Shown here piece after piece: positions 28,640 to 39,192 of a stretch of 42,319 nucleotides of DNA (positions are counted from its first letter, which is position 1; every line of letters begins with the position of its first letter). The stretch is from assembly GCF_004359215.1 (NCBI RefSeq), contig NC_090620.1:3895986-3938304 (forward strand), read 5' to 3'. The position numbers and the translations under genes are program-made. The notes beneath the pieces were generated by a model. It did not search any database and was not told the DNA's origin. It saw only the letters and a list, made by a program, of their open reading frames with translations. The DNA comes from Bremia lactucae (lineage: Eukaryota > Oomycota > Peronosporomycetes > Peronosporales > Peronosporaceae).

Positions 28640-29913
28640 CTTGATCTGCAATCGCGAAGATGGGCGATTGCATCAAGCTTTGCTTGATACCTTCGAAGGA
28701 ATGCCGACAATCGGCGATCCATAGCGTTTTATCGTCTTTTTTTCAAAGACAAGAGAGATGAACTGTCATCTCGGCATAATTGCGGAAGTACTTATGCAAA
28801 TACGCAGGAACTTTCCAAGTCCCTTGACATCGACTGGAACTGACCATCGGTAAATGCCTTGATCTTTTCGGGATCAGGGCGCACGCCGTGTTTACCGACG
28901 TTGCACCCAAGAAGTGGTATTTCGCTTGCAGCGAATATGAACTTCTTGAGATTTGCGTACAACTTATGCTTTAGAATAAACGTGACTTTAAGGAACTCCC
29001 ACGTCCGTCTTTCCGTCATAAGTCCGGCTATAGACGAATACACCGTTAATAACTCAGAGCGAATTCTCGCACCGGTCTCAACAGATTCGTTACGCATCTA
29101 TCGAATGTTGCACTAAGCCCCATATGGCATTACTAGCCATTCCCAGAGCATCCCACTGGGAGTGCTCACTGCTGTGTACGGGATGTCTTGTTCTCGCATA
29201 AGGATCTGATAAAATCCATCCATCAGATCCATAAACGATAAGATGGTACTCTTAGACATGCCATCTATGATTCCGTATTTTCTAGGTATCGGTGTTTAAG
29301 CCGGTACCGTTGCAGCATTCAGTTTATTGAATGCGTGGACTATCCGCCACCCTCCTGTGGCCTTTCGCACACAGAAGGTCAGAGAGCTATGTGGGGAGGT
29401 TAACTTCCTCACATATCCCGCTTTCAATCGATCGATAAATTCTTTATCGATCGCAAGTACTTGTTCACGAGGCAGTGACCACTGCTTCATGACACAGTAC
29501 TTCGAGTCCATATTGAGCTTGATCTCATGTCGAGTGCCTTTATCCTTAGGGAACTCGCATGGAACTGTTTCAGGGAATACATCCTTAAATTCAATCAAAT
29601 CCGTGTATAAAGGATTTGTCTTACGATACTCCCAGTATTGACTAATATATATCTCGATCCGAGTCTTCACATCGAGGACACTTTCGTCCATCGATGAGCT
29701 GCTGAGAACCCGTCCGTTTTCTGCAAAAATAACCGCTGACCGAATATCGGTTACGAATTCGTCCCCTGTGACGAGTACGTAGATCTGCTTGATTCTACCA
29801 CTATGCAAATCTCTCAAGAACCGTAAGTTTCTAGGGTTGGTAATTGAAGTTAACTTCGTAAGCGCATACAGATCAAGATTTGAAGCTACTACTCTTGATC
29901 CGTCATTATCCAA
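28640..29913 (-). pseudogene. A2 reverse transcriptase, YFDD lost
   Basis: The frame 29296-29913 (205 residues) spans the connection and RT fingers: LTSITNPRNLRFLRDLHSGR, IEFKDVFPETVPCEF, GTRHEIKLNMDSKYCVMK, FIDRLKAGYVRKLTSPHSSL and GGWRIVHAFNKLNAAT. The palm follows in broken frames. At 29045-29070 the YFDD segment reads SY-stop with a 3-base loss, so catalysis is impossible. The 28792-29097 frame continues with KHKLYANLKKFIFAASEIPL and GKHGVRPDPEKIKAF. RNase H is missing after it. Confidence 0.75.
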
Positions 29914-30873
29914 GACTTACAATGTCTCTCGGTTTCTTCCTAGGAGTTATCCACAGGCTGCCGAGAGATTAATCCCTCGGGATGCTCAAGTCTAGTCACT
30001 TTACATTACCTATTTGAGGAGCTTTCTCCTCAAGTACGTGGGAACCTATTCCCTTAACGTCTTCCGACTGTGGTTTCGCTATCACAGTCGGGTCCTCTAC
30101 GGTTGACTCTCTACTTGACCTAGTATCATCGTGTTGTCCCATTTGGGCAACCGGTATCTTCCTTGGATGTCGCCCGCTACGCGTACTCCATGCATAATTC
30201 CACTCGACTTATTCGAGTGGTGGACCTTAGGCGCTGCCTGAGCATTCGCACAGCCGCCGGCAGCTGACTCCACTGTGTGATCAGTAATCACACTGTGATC
30301 TTGTGCAGTCGTACTCACAATCGTACCACAAGTGAGGCCATTGCACTCACTCGTAGTACATTCACACGCTTGTGAACGCTCCAAGTCGTTCATCAGATGA
30401 CCATCTGATGAACAAGTGGCAGGCATCTTTACGGATCGATGCTGTTAGCTGATTCTTGGCTCGTAAATTCTGAGCGAAGGTAAACCTAGGATGACATGAA
30501 ATTTGTCATCCAAATCCAGTACGGTAAAAAATCATCATACCGTAATTCTTTAAATGTTTAGTAGAATTTCACTACGCGTTTAATCACTGTTATCGATGCG
30601 CCTGATGCTAGATGCACCGTCTTTCTCGTTGGAGGTACGTTGCGCTCAATATAATTGAGCCTACGATTCTTTAGCGATTGGCGACGAATGAAGTAATTCG
30701 ACGCCCCATATTTCACTAGGGCTCTAAGTTTAAACATATTTGACATTTTTATCTACAAGGTGATGAGAGGTACATCATGTGGCTAGAGCAACTTCGTCAA
30801 GAGATTTGCAAATTCTCTTGAGGTTGCTGGATCAGTAGGACGTTGCGTCCCTACTGACCCCGACCGTTTTTTT
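29657..30873 (-). repeat. Block identical to 12152-13368 (A2 copy)
   Basis: This is the partner of the A1 block, offset 17505. It contains the protease with KYGAS in place of DSGAS, the protease-RT connection MPATCSSDGHLMNDL, and the N-terminal part of the 205-residue RT frame. Diverged sequence begins at once on both sides (29656 and 30874). Confidence 0.85.
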
Positions 30874-30956
30874 GGCGGTCTGCTTCGCTGTTGCGATTTC
30901 GCGACAAAGTCGGACCCGCAAACGTTGCCCTTTTGGCATTCTGTCCATAAGTACGT

Positions 30957-31800
30957 TCAGTACCCTCGGTACTGGGCGAGGGGCCATAAACTCAAAAGCG
31001 TACTGACCTTACTTTTGACAGCGATTGCATCTCTGCAATCGCTTTTTGTTCGAAAAGCGAGGTTTTCGCTTTCGACAGAATAGAGGTCCATAGGTTCTGG
31101 ACCTCCAAGATCGTGTTGTCTCGGAGGACGATACGATGACGAACTAGCTTGAGCCCGTCTCAAGCTAAAGTCCTCCTGTTCCTCAGACAAAATTGCTTCT
31201 TCAAGCTTATCCAGTTCCAAGCGGAACAGGTGGGTCTTTACGGAACCATCCGTAAGACCTTGCCTGAATACCGTAATCAACGTGTGTTCATGAACTGGAT
31301 GGTTTGTGATACAACTCGCTTCAATTCGTTGAAGCCGGGCATTAGCGTGAACACCACGCTTGCCTTGCTTGAGTCTCAAAAGCTCTGATCGAGCTCCGAA
31401 CTCAGCCCTAGGCGGTTCAAACGTCTGTTTTAAGCCGGGCTTTAAAAGCCTCTAGCGAGCCAAATACACATCGGTCGCGCAACTTGAGGTCTAGCGCCCA
31501 AGTTTTGGTACGACCTGCCAAATTTGATTGAGCAAATGCGACTTGCATCTGCTCGTCAAATCGTCGACGAGCCTTTATGGCATCGTCCAATTCGACGAAC
31601 CACCTTAAAAGGGGACCCTCTTCGACTCTTCTTTACTTAAAGATGTCTATCTTTAAGGTTTCGGACGACGCACGCGCGTCTTTCTCCTTTGCCTCATCAA
31701 TTTTATGTTCTGTGAACTTGGCGATGGCTGAATGGAGAGCATCTCTGTCCAAACCGGACAGCATGGCCAAGATAGCATCATTTTCCTACGGTTTAACTCG
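30957..31800 (-). pseudogene. A2 gag
   Basis: The 140-residue frame 30957-31379 holds VFRQGLTDGSVKTHLFRLEL, LEEAILSEEQEDFSLRRAQA and YRPPRQHDLGGPEPMDLYSV, the C-terminal half of gag before the zinc knuckle. The knuckle is frameshifted (CNRCQK-like residues in another frame). The N-terminal part near 31650-31800 keeps TVGK and DIERSAV-like residues only. The copy differs from A1 at about one base in five here. Confidence 0.65.
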
Positions 31801-31931
31801 TTCGTTCGACCGCACTCCTTTCTATGTCACTTATAAAGGAGTAGCTATCACGCGAATGTGATGCGTATGTCCATTTTCTTTTAACATGTACATGTTAGAT
31901 GATAATTATGTGGTCTTTGGATGGACTACAA

Positions 31932-31943
31932 AGTGCTACCAGG
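31932..31943 (-). promoter_or_regulatory. Primer-binding site of A2
   Basis: CCTGGTAGCACTTTGTAG on the minus strand directly follows the 5' LTR, as in A1. Confidence 0.7.
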
Positions 31944-32380
31944 TGTAACGGGGCACTGCCGACTTGTATGCTTCAGTACAAGACCCCTGCGCACTGCTTC
32001 AGTGCGAGTGGTGCCACACGTTACTTCACGTACACTAGTACGTGCAAAGGAAGACTCTCTTCAAATACTTGCTTTTAAGAGGGTTAAAAGTAATCTGTAT
32101 TTACCATAATTAAGTTCTTCTGTTTCTATCTATTTACTACATTGAATTATATAAAAATACAAAACGTGCAATAAAGTCTTACCTGTCTCTCTCTTTGCAC
32201 GCGTCCAGTGTTGACTGGACTGCGGAGCAAGTAGATATAATGGCCTATATCTACCCATGGATAAGCCTACCGAATATTACTATGGAAAGTAATATTCTCC
32301 AAACATTATCTACCTTTTTCGATAATATATTAATTAACATTTTTTATTGTTATCTTCATGTAACGATATACTCCGTTACA
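31944..32380 (-). repeat. 5' LTR of A2
   Basis: 437 bp, TGTAACGGGGCACTGCC to ACTCCGTTACA, colinear with the A1 LTRs. The short hairpins of the family are recognisable, for example GCACTGCTTCAGTGC and CACGTACACTAGTACGTG. Confidence 0.85.
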
Positions 32381-33368
32381 CGTGGGCCGGTAGTGTATTT
32401 GTTAACAGGTCCGCCTTCATGAGCTTTAACTGTGGTCAACCAAGTGTGGAAGTCAAGTCATGCTCAAATGCGAAGAAAAGGACCCGATAATGAAGAATCG
32501 TCCATATCGATCACTAATGGATCACTACTGTATAGGATGTCTACCGATAGCTTCACGCGTGAAATTGGATTCTCTCGGTTTTCGGAGTATCGCCAATCAT
32601 GAAGCGTAGAATATCGGCTTCTACACAATTATCCTGTTTGCTTTGACCAAGTTACTATGTAAAGCCTGTTGTCGGCATTGCAACATGGCTACGAAGCCGT
32701 GTTGCAATGCCGAGGACTCCCACAAACAGACGCAAGCGTAGTCTCACGTCTTAATACATATTTGGCTTCTACAGTAAGCAAAAAGTAAACCAAATAGAAG
32801 GCAATTTCAAATGTCAAAGAAAGATTCAAAAAGGCAAAAAGGTAAATGTTCGAAATTACCTAATAGCAAGAGGCGAAAGATTTGAAGAGGCAAAAATCCG
32901 ATAAATGTATCTCTTATTGATCTCCGTTACGAATGACAAGTGCCTCTGCAGTCCATCCTGACTTGATGCTAACTCGATGCCGTGCGCCCTTGTGCCTTGT
33001 ATACCCTTTTTAAAGCTTGCCAATGTGTCGGACATGGGTCTGCCGCGAATTGGCTAAGCACCCTAACTGCTGCAGCGAGACCCGGGCGTGTGCCGACCAT
33101 AAGGTACGTTACGCAGCCAACAGCATTTCTATACGGCACACCGACCATAGTCTTGCTGTGCTCGCATCTACCTCGCCAGACTTTTTGTGTAAAAGATGAA
33201 GTAAAATTTTATGAGCAATTTTTACTTAGAACAAATAAATCAAATTTGGGCAGTTTAAAGCTTAGCAGAGCCCCTGACAGACCCAGCCCGTGGCTAGCAG
33301 TGGAGCTCAAGTCTTATGGAGTAAAACGGAGAATGAATATATTGAGTAGAAGTGTTAAACGTGGTTGG
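32381..33368. other. Unassigned stretch; right end is E-element 3' sequence
   Basis: No domain is recognisable. 32790-32880 is purine-rich with AAAGGCAAAAAGG-type repeats. 33265-33368 matches 41012-41037 plus 41525-41590, so it belongs to the 3' end or LTR of gypsy element E. The plus-strand frame 32982-33449 crosses this border and has no protein-like features. Confidence 0.4.
32673..32712. repeat. Perfectly paired 18-bp hairpin, 4-nt loop
   Basis: CGGCATTGCAACATGGCT pairs with AGCCGTGTTGCAATGCCG around the loop ACGA, with a single G-T or A-C wobble. It may be a small-RNA-type hairpin, a short terminal repeat of an excised element, or a cruciform. No neighbouring gene explains it. Confidence 0.7.
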
Positions 33369-34400
33369 CTAGGCTGGTACAATCAAAAGGAAATTAGTCT
33401 GGCACAATCGTCTTCTGGTGCAATCATCTTGTTCTTGCAGTTCATCTAGAATACCACCCATCTCATACTCGTCCCATGAGCTGTGAGATTTTGCACGGAA
33501 AACGCGGCGGATGCTGACACGCTCGGTCGTTTTGCCATTGTCGATGGTGACGGTGCCGTTGTTGTGGACTTGGCGGATAACGAAAGGTCCGGTTGACACG
33601 GCGTGCGATTTTGCACGGAACTTCTTAGGGACTCGTAGCATCACGTGGTCGCTCATGGTATAGAAATGCTCGAGACGTTTGCTCTTCTCGCGGTCATTGT
33701 CGGCGAATATTGCATCAAAACACCGCTTTGAGGGGTAGCTTCAGTTGGCATTATAAAGTTAACGAGTGATCATATCTTGTCCGAAGAGTTGCTGACCTGG
33801 AGATGCATTTAGAATGCTGTGATTGCTGGCGCGCACCGCAAATGCAGCGTAATAGATAGTTTATTTCAGTCAGCGCATCGTGGCAACGAATAACATAGAA
33901 AAGCTCAAGGTGCACGCGTTGACAAATTGCGTTGGCTTGGGCGTTTCTTGCTTGTAATTGGTTTGGCCTGATTTCCGTAGCTTCGGAGCATCTCCGGAAA
34001 TTTCTTTCCGGTAAATATAGTCCCTAAGTTGTGTATAACCTTGACAGGAGACGTGGGTAGCGGCACAGCCATTCACGATCGAAGCTCTCGGCTGTGGTCA
34101 GCGAGGATTTGTCAGGTTGAATACCAATTCCAGCCAACGCGTAGCGTGGTCAACTTTGGTCATACCGTAGTGTCCATTCTCGTAGGCTCCTATGAGATCG
34201 ATATGAGCAGTATCGAAAAGTTTCGCCGTCTTAGTGTTCGTGATGGCAATAACTCGTAGTCTTGCTTGCCTCCGTGGACCTTGGCTTTCTTGCAAATGAG
34301 ACAGACCTTCGTCTTCTTGGTAATCGCGGCGTCCATTCTGGGCCAATATAACACCTGTCTTATCGTCTTGTACTACCCCATGCTTGCATAAATTCGCGGG
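33369..34400 (-). pseudogene. Gypsy element E integrase
   Basis: The zinc-binding part ends VCLICKKAKVHGGKQDYEL. The core starts FDTAHIDLIGAYENGHYGMT with the first Asp and KVDHATRWLELV. At the second acid the motif reads VIHNLGT, so Asp has become Asn, and at the third, RNAQANAICQRVHLE, so Glu has become Gln. The C-terminal part is MSDHVMLRVPKKFRAKSHAV, STGPFVIRQVHNNGTVTID and TTERVSIRRVF, then WDEYEMGGILDELQEQDD. No chromodomain. It is a different gypsy lineage from A and C. Confidence 0.7.
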
Positions 34401-34650
34401 TCATATTACGGGCTGCGCTTTATGTATCGGTTGAGGGCGAAGTGAACCGTTGAGCTTCTTCAGAGAAAAGGCTAGCGATGCCATTTCTGAGTCAAATATC
34501 TTCTCTAGCACGTCAATGTTGATAATATGGGATTAGCTCTCGAGCCTTGTTAACGAAGCTGCGTGGAACTGGATAAGGCTTTTTGTGTACGGACTTGCAC
34601 TCTGGCGCTATAGGCAGAACGTAATTATCGAATCGTATCCTTCCCAAGTA
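34400..34650 (-). pseudogene. Element E reverse transcriptase N-terminal remnant
   Basis: Minus reading gives CKSVHKKPYPVPRSFVNKAR, IDVLEKIFDSEMASLAFSL and KLNGSLRPQPI, the start of RT. Within a few codons (ASMGVVQDDKTGVILAQ) it joins the zinc-binding region of integrase. Most of RT and all of RNase H are missing, so this is an internal deletion derivative. Confidence 0.6.
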
Positions 34651-34654
34651 TCCG

Positions 34655-35230
34655 TCATATAGTGTTCGCTGTTGCGGAGACGCTTGAGATATTTGTCGAC
34701 GAGTGGCTCATGTATGTCGGCATAAGGCCTTCTGGGCGCACTGCAGTGTCATCGACTTCCTTGTTCTCGTCAAGGAACTCGTGACCCCACATTTCGGGAG
34801 ATGATGACCCGCCGGTGTTTAGTCGAGCATAGTGACCATCCCACTGAACTAATCTGTCCTTCAAATTGAGCACAATGCCCAATTCCTTCATAATGCCGCT
34901 GCCGATAACCATATCATCTTGGCTCTGCTCTAGAATTTCAAATTTGTGGGTGATTACGGCCGATATTACGCTTCGCGAAGCACTACTGTCCAGAAGTGCA
35001 TCGAAAGTGCTGCTCGCGTGTTAAAGCTGAACCGTGATGCGTAACAAAGCAAGCTTGTTGCTGGGCTGTCTGTTGGTGACAAGGCTAACAAGCTTAATTC
35101 GCTATCGCTGTCGTTTGACTCTTTTTCAATTCTTGGGTAGTTCTTTGCACTGCCCACGTTAGAACCCTTAGGTTTAACGGACGTGGCATCGGGTGATCCG
35201 GGGGCCTTAACAGTTGCCACCGAGTCAGGC
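34655..35230 (-). pseudogene. Element E aspartic protease
   Basis: A nearly continuous frame gives ALLDSSASRSVISAVITHKF, then EILEQSQDDMVIGSGIMKEL and GIVLNLKDRLVQWDG. The catalytic Asp remains, but the third residue of DSG is Ser. The 34966-35220 frame upstream is Ser/Asp/Pro-rich (NDSDSELSLLALSPTDSPA) and is probably the gag-protease boundary. No zinc knuckle was found. Confidence 0.65.
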
Positions 35231-35453
35231 GATAACGCCGACTCGGCTCAGTCACGTACAATGGGAGTAGCAGATGACTTTCACTATCACCTGCAATAGG
35301 AGTAGCAGTCACTTCCAATTGGAGTAGGAGGTAAAATAAATTCTCCCCGCAGTAGGCGCATTAGCGTGTAGTAACGGTAAGATTGAGATAAACTCAAAAA
35401 TATAATTTACTTTCCGGTTTGCAATCTCGACCGTAAGCCCATCTTCAAGCTCA
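35231..35453. other. Junction between E and copia H, with a threefold short repeat
   Basis: Three degenerate copies of CAATNGGAGTAGCAG occur between about 35268 and 35335. After that is AT-richer DNA with no recognisable copia LTR end or primer site. Confidence 0.4.
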
Positions 35454-36060
35454 TTGCGTAACGTAATTCAACAGGTTATGATCACAAGCAACAACTCCGG
35501 TTTCAAGATTGAGCCTTTTGATGGCTCAAACTACGTACTATGGAGCTACAAGATGAAGATGTACCTCATGTCAAAGGGGTTATGGGGAGCTGTCTCCGGT
35601 GTAGACGCTCCGAATGCAGTAAAAAAGCAGCAAGCGCACGCCGCGATCGCGCTGAATCTGAGTGACGCGCAGTTGATGCACATTATCGACGCGACGACGG
35701 CGAGAGAGGCGTGGGGAAGGCTGGCGAAGTTTCATCGCACAAGACATGGCGAATCGACTTTGGCTTAAGAAGAAGTTTGCCTCATTCAAGTATACGACTT
35801 CAAGCATCAGTGGTCACATGACAGAGCTTGAAAATCTAGTGATGAAGATGAGTAGCGCTAACTGTGGGCCAAGTGAAGAGGACGTATGTGCGGTGATGCT
35901 GAAGAGTCTACCTGCAAGCTACGAGAGCTTAGTGCAGGCGTTTCGCATGTCGGTGTCAAGTTTTAATTTCAGCGACCTCGTGAGCAAGTTGATTGCGGAG
36001 GAAGTGCGGCACAAATACACGGCACGTGTAGAAGAAGCAACGGCTCTTTATACAAGCTAG
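35454..36060 (+). pseudogene. Copia element H gag
   Basis: Likely start at 35478 (MITSNNSGFKIEPFDGSNYV). The UBN2-type gag core has YVLWSYKMKMYLMSKGLWG, ALNLSDAQLMHIIDATTARE and, after a one-base frameshift near 35740, ANRLWLKKKFASFKYTTSS, MTELENLVMKMSSANCGPSE and VMLKSLPASYESLVQAFRMS. It stops at 36060. Only one frameshift separates it from a full gag, so H is the youngest-looking element of the window. Confidence 0.8.
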
Positions 36061-36425
36061 AGAAACGGCAAACAGCACCCGAAGAACCAGCAAGAACAGC
36101 GTGCTAAGAAACCTTCAGGATCATGTTTTAACTGTGGCAACGTCGGCCACTATACTAGGGATTGCCGTTCAAGTCGTGGACCAAGAGAAACTCGAGAAGG
36201 AGGAAACGACCACTCCAACGTCGCATTTAATGCTAGATAAGGGTCCGTCAGCGACTGCTGGGTTATAGACAGTGGCGCATCTGCACACATGTGCAAGGAC
36301 CGGGAAGCTTTTATGGAGTATGTAAAAGTGTGCCAGGCGCGCAGTATATCAAGCGCGAAGAGTAATGTGAAGCTCAAGGTCATTGGTCACGGAACAGTGA
36401 AGCTGCGCGTTTGGACCGGACATGC
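36061..36425 (+). pseudogene. Copia element H zinc knuckle and protease
   Basis: SCFNCGNVGHYTRDCRSS (36121-36174) is a complete CX2CX4HX4C knuckle. The protease active site CWVIDSGASAHMCKDREAF (about 36256-36312) keeps the catalytic Asp. SSAKSNVKLKVIGHGTVKLR follows. A stop lies at 36058 upstream and a frameshift at about 36425. Confidence 0.75.
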
Positions 36426-37500
36426 TTGGATCGACGCTCGCCTTGAACACTATCCATGTCGAAGATCTGTCAAAGAATTTATTCTCGCTTACGGCTGCAT
36501 CTGCGCGAGGAATGACCGTCGAGATCACGCGCAACAAGTTCGTCGTGAAGCGGGGCGGGACACCAGTTGCCACTGGAAGGAATCAGGGCTTCCTGATGTA
36601 CCTCAACGTTGAGGCTGGTGCGGAGTGTCACGTAGCCGCGTACGAGAGCGAGCTATGGCACATAAGACTGGGTCACGCAACGTACGGGACGATTAATGAT
36701 ATGATCAAGGATGAAAGGATCAAAGGCGCGGAAATGAAGATCGACGTCGTGTGTGACGTATGCGCAACGTCCAAGCAAGTACGCAAGTCATTTAAGTCAA
36801 GCGAAGAAAACAAAGGACTCACGGAGAGTGCACGTTTTGACGGTATCGTATGCTCCGACGTGCTTGGACCAATCACTCCAGCTTCAAGATCCGGCTTTAA
36901 CTACATTGTGAGCTTCATCGTGATGAAGAGCCGGTACGAGACGGTTTATTCGTTGCGAAAGAAGAGTGAAGTCATGAGCGCGTTCACAAGATTTTACCGG
37001 GAGATCAAGATAGTGTCTGGGACTAAGATCAAGGTCATTCGAAGTGACAACGGTGCGAGTACCGAAACGCGGCAATAAACAGCTTCTGCAAAGAGAAGTT
37101 CATCAAGCAAGAGTACACAGTTCCATATAATCCTGAGCAGAACGGCATGGCAGAGCGCATGAATCGAACTCTGGTAGAGATGACGCGCTGCATGGTTTAG
37201 GACAGCGGTCTCGACAAGTCTTGCTGGTGCGAAGCTTTAATGACAGCAGCAGACATTCGGAACGTGGTTCCAAACTCGTCCAACAAGAAGTCAAGTCCGT
37301 ACGAGATGTTGTTTAAGCGAAAGCCGCGCATCGATCATATGCGCGTGTTTGGGTTCGCAATGCTACGCGCATGTTACAAAGGAGAAACGAAAGAAGCTGG
37401 ACGATTCGGGCGTGAAGTGTTCTTTTCTTGGTTACGCAAAGGGATCACAAGGCGTACCGATTACTTAACGCGGATGATGGCTCTATCATAATTTTAAGAA
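36426..37500 (+). pseudogene. Copia element H integrase
   Basis: The 218-residue frame to 37078 has NTIHVEDLSKNLFSLTAASA, ELWHIRLGHATYGTINDMI (His pair), DVVCDVCATSKQ (Cys pair), GIVCSDVLGPITPASRSGFN (Asp) and KVIRSDNGAS (Asp). After a frameshift, GMAERMNRTLVEMTRC carries the Glu. A TAG at about 37198 interrupts before CWCEALMTAADIRNVVPN and SPYEMLFKRKPRIDHMRVFG. All catalytic residues survive. Confidence 0.8.
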
Positions 37501-38540
37501 GTGTGACATTTGCTGAGCATTCCATTTCGAAGGCAATGAAAAGGGAAGACGAGCGAATTACAGACATCATTTAAGATGGAGAGAATTTAGAGACGTCGAC
37601 ACTTGACCGCAATGGTTTGGAGGTTCCAGCAAATGATGAAAGGCTTCGGACTCCGCCACTTCGAGCTGCCGTGATCCGATTCGTGGTAGCCAAAACGATT
37701 CCAGTGTTCAAGGTCAGGTTCCCACTCGAGCATCAAGCACGCCCGGAAGAGATGGCGAAGAAGAGTGGATGATGCGACCAATTCGAAAGAAGCGCGGTGT
37801 GGTGAGCTACGAGCAAAAGTTTCCCAACTTACGTCGCGGTCACTTTAACTTGGACGATTTTGAAGGAGAAGACTCGTTTTATTGCTTTGTTGCAGATTGA
37901 GATGGAGAACAAGCTTCAGCTACGAAGAAGTATTAAAGGGTAAGAACAAGAAGCAGTGGCTGGAAGCGATGAAGAGTGAGATGCAGTCACTCAACGAACA
38001 CAGCACATGGGCGTTAGTGGACATGCCACCGAAAACGAAGGCTGTTGGCGGCAAGTGGGTATTTCGAATCAAGCGCGATCCAAGTGGAAACATTGTCAAG
38101 TTCAAGGCACGATTAGTTGCGAAAGGATTCACGCAACGACCTGAGATCGACTTTGTCGAGACTTTTGCGCCAGTGGCACGCAAAGAGTCAATCAATATGG
38201 TGTTGGCAATTGCAGCAGCTGAAGACTTAGAGGCAGAAAATTTCGACGTTGATACCGCATTCTTGTATGGAGAAGTTAATAAGGAGATCTACATGGACCA
38301 ACCCGACAATTTTGAAAATCAACAAAATCCGATGAAGAAGTGTTTGCTGCAGAAAGCGCTGTATGGATCCAAGCAAGCGGCGCGGCAGTAAAACAGCAAA
38401 CTAAAACAGCATCTGGAAAACCAAGGATTCAAAAGCACTTCAGCAGATCCGTGTGTGTTTATTCGAGTGCCAAGCGGCGAATACAGCATCATTGTAATCT
38501 ACGTGGACGACCTAATGCTGTTCGGCAACGAGCAAGTCGT
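37501..38540 (+). pseudogene. Copia element H reverse transcriptase, truncated
   Basis: A variable connection (37501-37880) leads to the RT: LKGKNKKQWLEAMKSEMQSL, GGKWVFRIKRDPSGNIVKFK, ARLVAKGFTQRPEIDFVETF, NFDVDTAFLYGEVNKEIYMD and CLLQKALYGSKQAARQ, then a TAA, LKQHLENQGFKSTSADPCVF and IIVIYVDDLMLFGNEQV with intact YVDD. It ends at about 38540, where minus-strand gag G begins. RNase H and 3' LTR are absent. Confidence 0.8.
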
Positions 38541-39192
38541 TTTGTCTCGGCAGGTTTGTGCTCTTCGAGCTGCTTCTTTAGGGCAAAGTACTCGCTGGAA
38601 TTGTGAGAATTTGACTTGTGGAAGGAACACCACTACCGTTATCTTGGTGGCGCTCTTGTTTCTTCTTGTGATGTACACTCTGTCGGTCTCGATGCTTTCA
38701 TGCATGTCGCGATGCTCGCGCGCTCTGCAGTCAGCGGACGAGCGTTGTTATTCGTGCCGACCGTGACCCTTTTCACCATGTCGAGCTTCGCCATTTGATC
38801 GTTCCTGGCCTTCCAGTCTGCCTCTCGCGCTTTTCGAGATGCGCGAAGTACATAGCAAGTTCGCTCATCGTGTCGTATGAATTCCACAAAACGCGAGATT
38901 TTCCTGCCAGTTCGGCGGCATGCCTCTGCGGAAGTAGCAACACTGTTGAAGCTCTGAAGTAATCTGCGAGTCCTGGGGCAAGTCGGCATACATTTCTGCA
39001 AGCTGTCGTAGCCGTGCCGGGCATCGTTTCACCGTCTCGTCTCGGCGTTTCGTCAAAGTCCACAGTTCTTCATCTAGATCTTCGCAGTAGTTCGCTAGAA
39101 CCAGGAGAAGTCCGACCTCAGGGTTGAATTCGTCGAACGTTAGCCTTTTGCTGGAAGCTTTACTGGCGATGCGCTCTACTTCGCGCTTTAAC
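38541..39192 (-). pseudogene. Retroelement G gag, C-terminal part
   Basis: Minus frame reads VERIASKASSKRLTFDEFNP, LDEELWTLTKRRDETVKRCP, ARLRQLAEMYADLPQDSQIT and FRRGMPPNWQENLAFCGIHT. After a frameshift, YFAHLEKRER follows, then NSHNSSEYFALKKQLEEH, a CCHC-like C-terminal segment. The style fits a retrotransposon capsid; family not settled. It continues on the far side of the DNA transposon at 40746-40985, so it was split by insertion. Confidence 0.6.
39174..39192 (+). repeat. Left target-site duplication of the SINE
   Basis: CTCTACTTCGCGCTTTAAC. The right copy at 39451-39468 is CTCTACTTCGCGCTTAAC, one T shorter. Direct repeats of this length flanking a tRNA-like unit are typical of LINE-driven insertion. 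Confidence 0.85.

Larger units (their letters stand above)
26165..32380 (-). mobile_element. Ty3/gypsy family A, copy A2 (3' LTR missing)
   Basis: Minus-strand element with 5' LTR (31944-32380), primer-binding site, gag, protease, RT, integrase and chromodomain. The 3' region and 3' LTR are lost where it meets C1 at about 26165. RNase H is deleted at about 28627-28660, and the RT YFDD motif is destroyed. Confidence 0.8.

Noticed and set aside
32982..33449. 155-residue plus-strand frame
   Set aside because: It crosses from unassigned DNA into E 3' sequence, has no domain and no protein-like segment in the other E copy.
35268..35335. Three GGAGTAGCAG repeats as a CRISPR-like array
   Set aside because: Repeats are short, degenerate and few, and the DNA is eukaryotic retroelement sequence.
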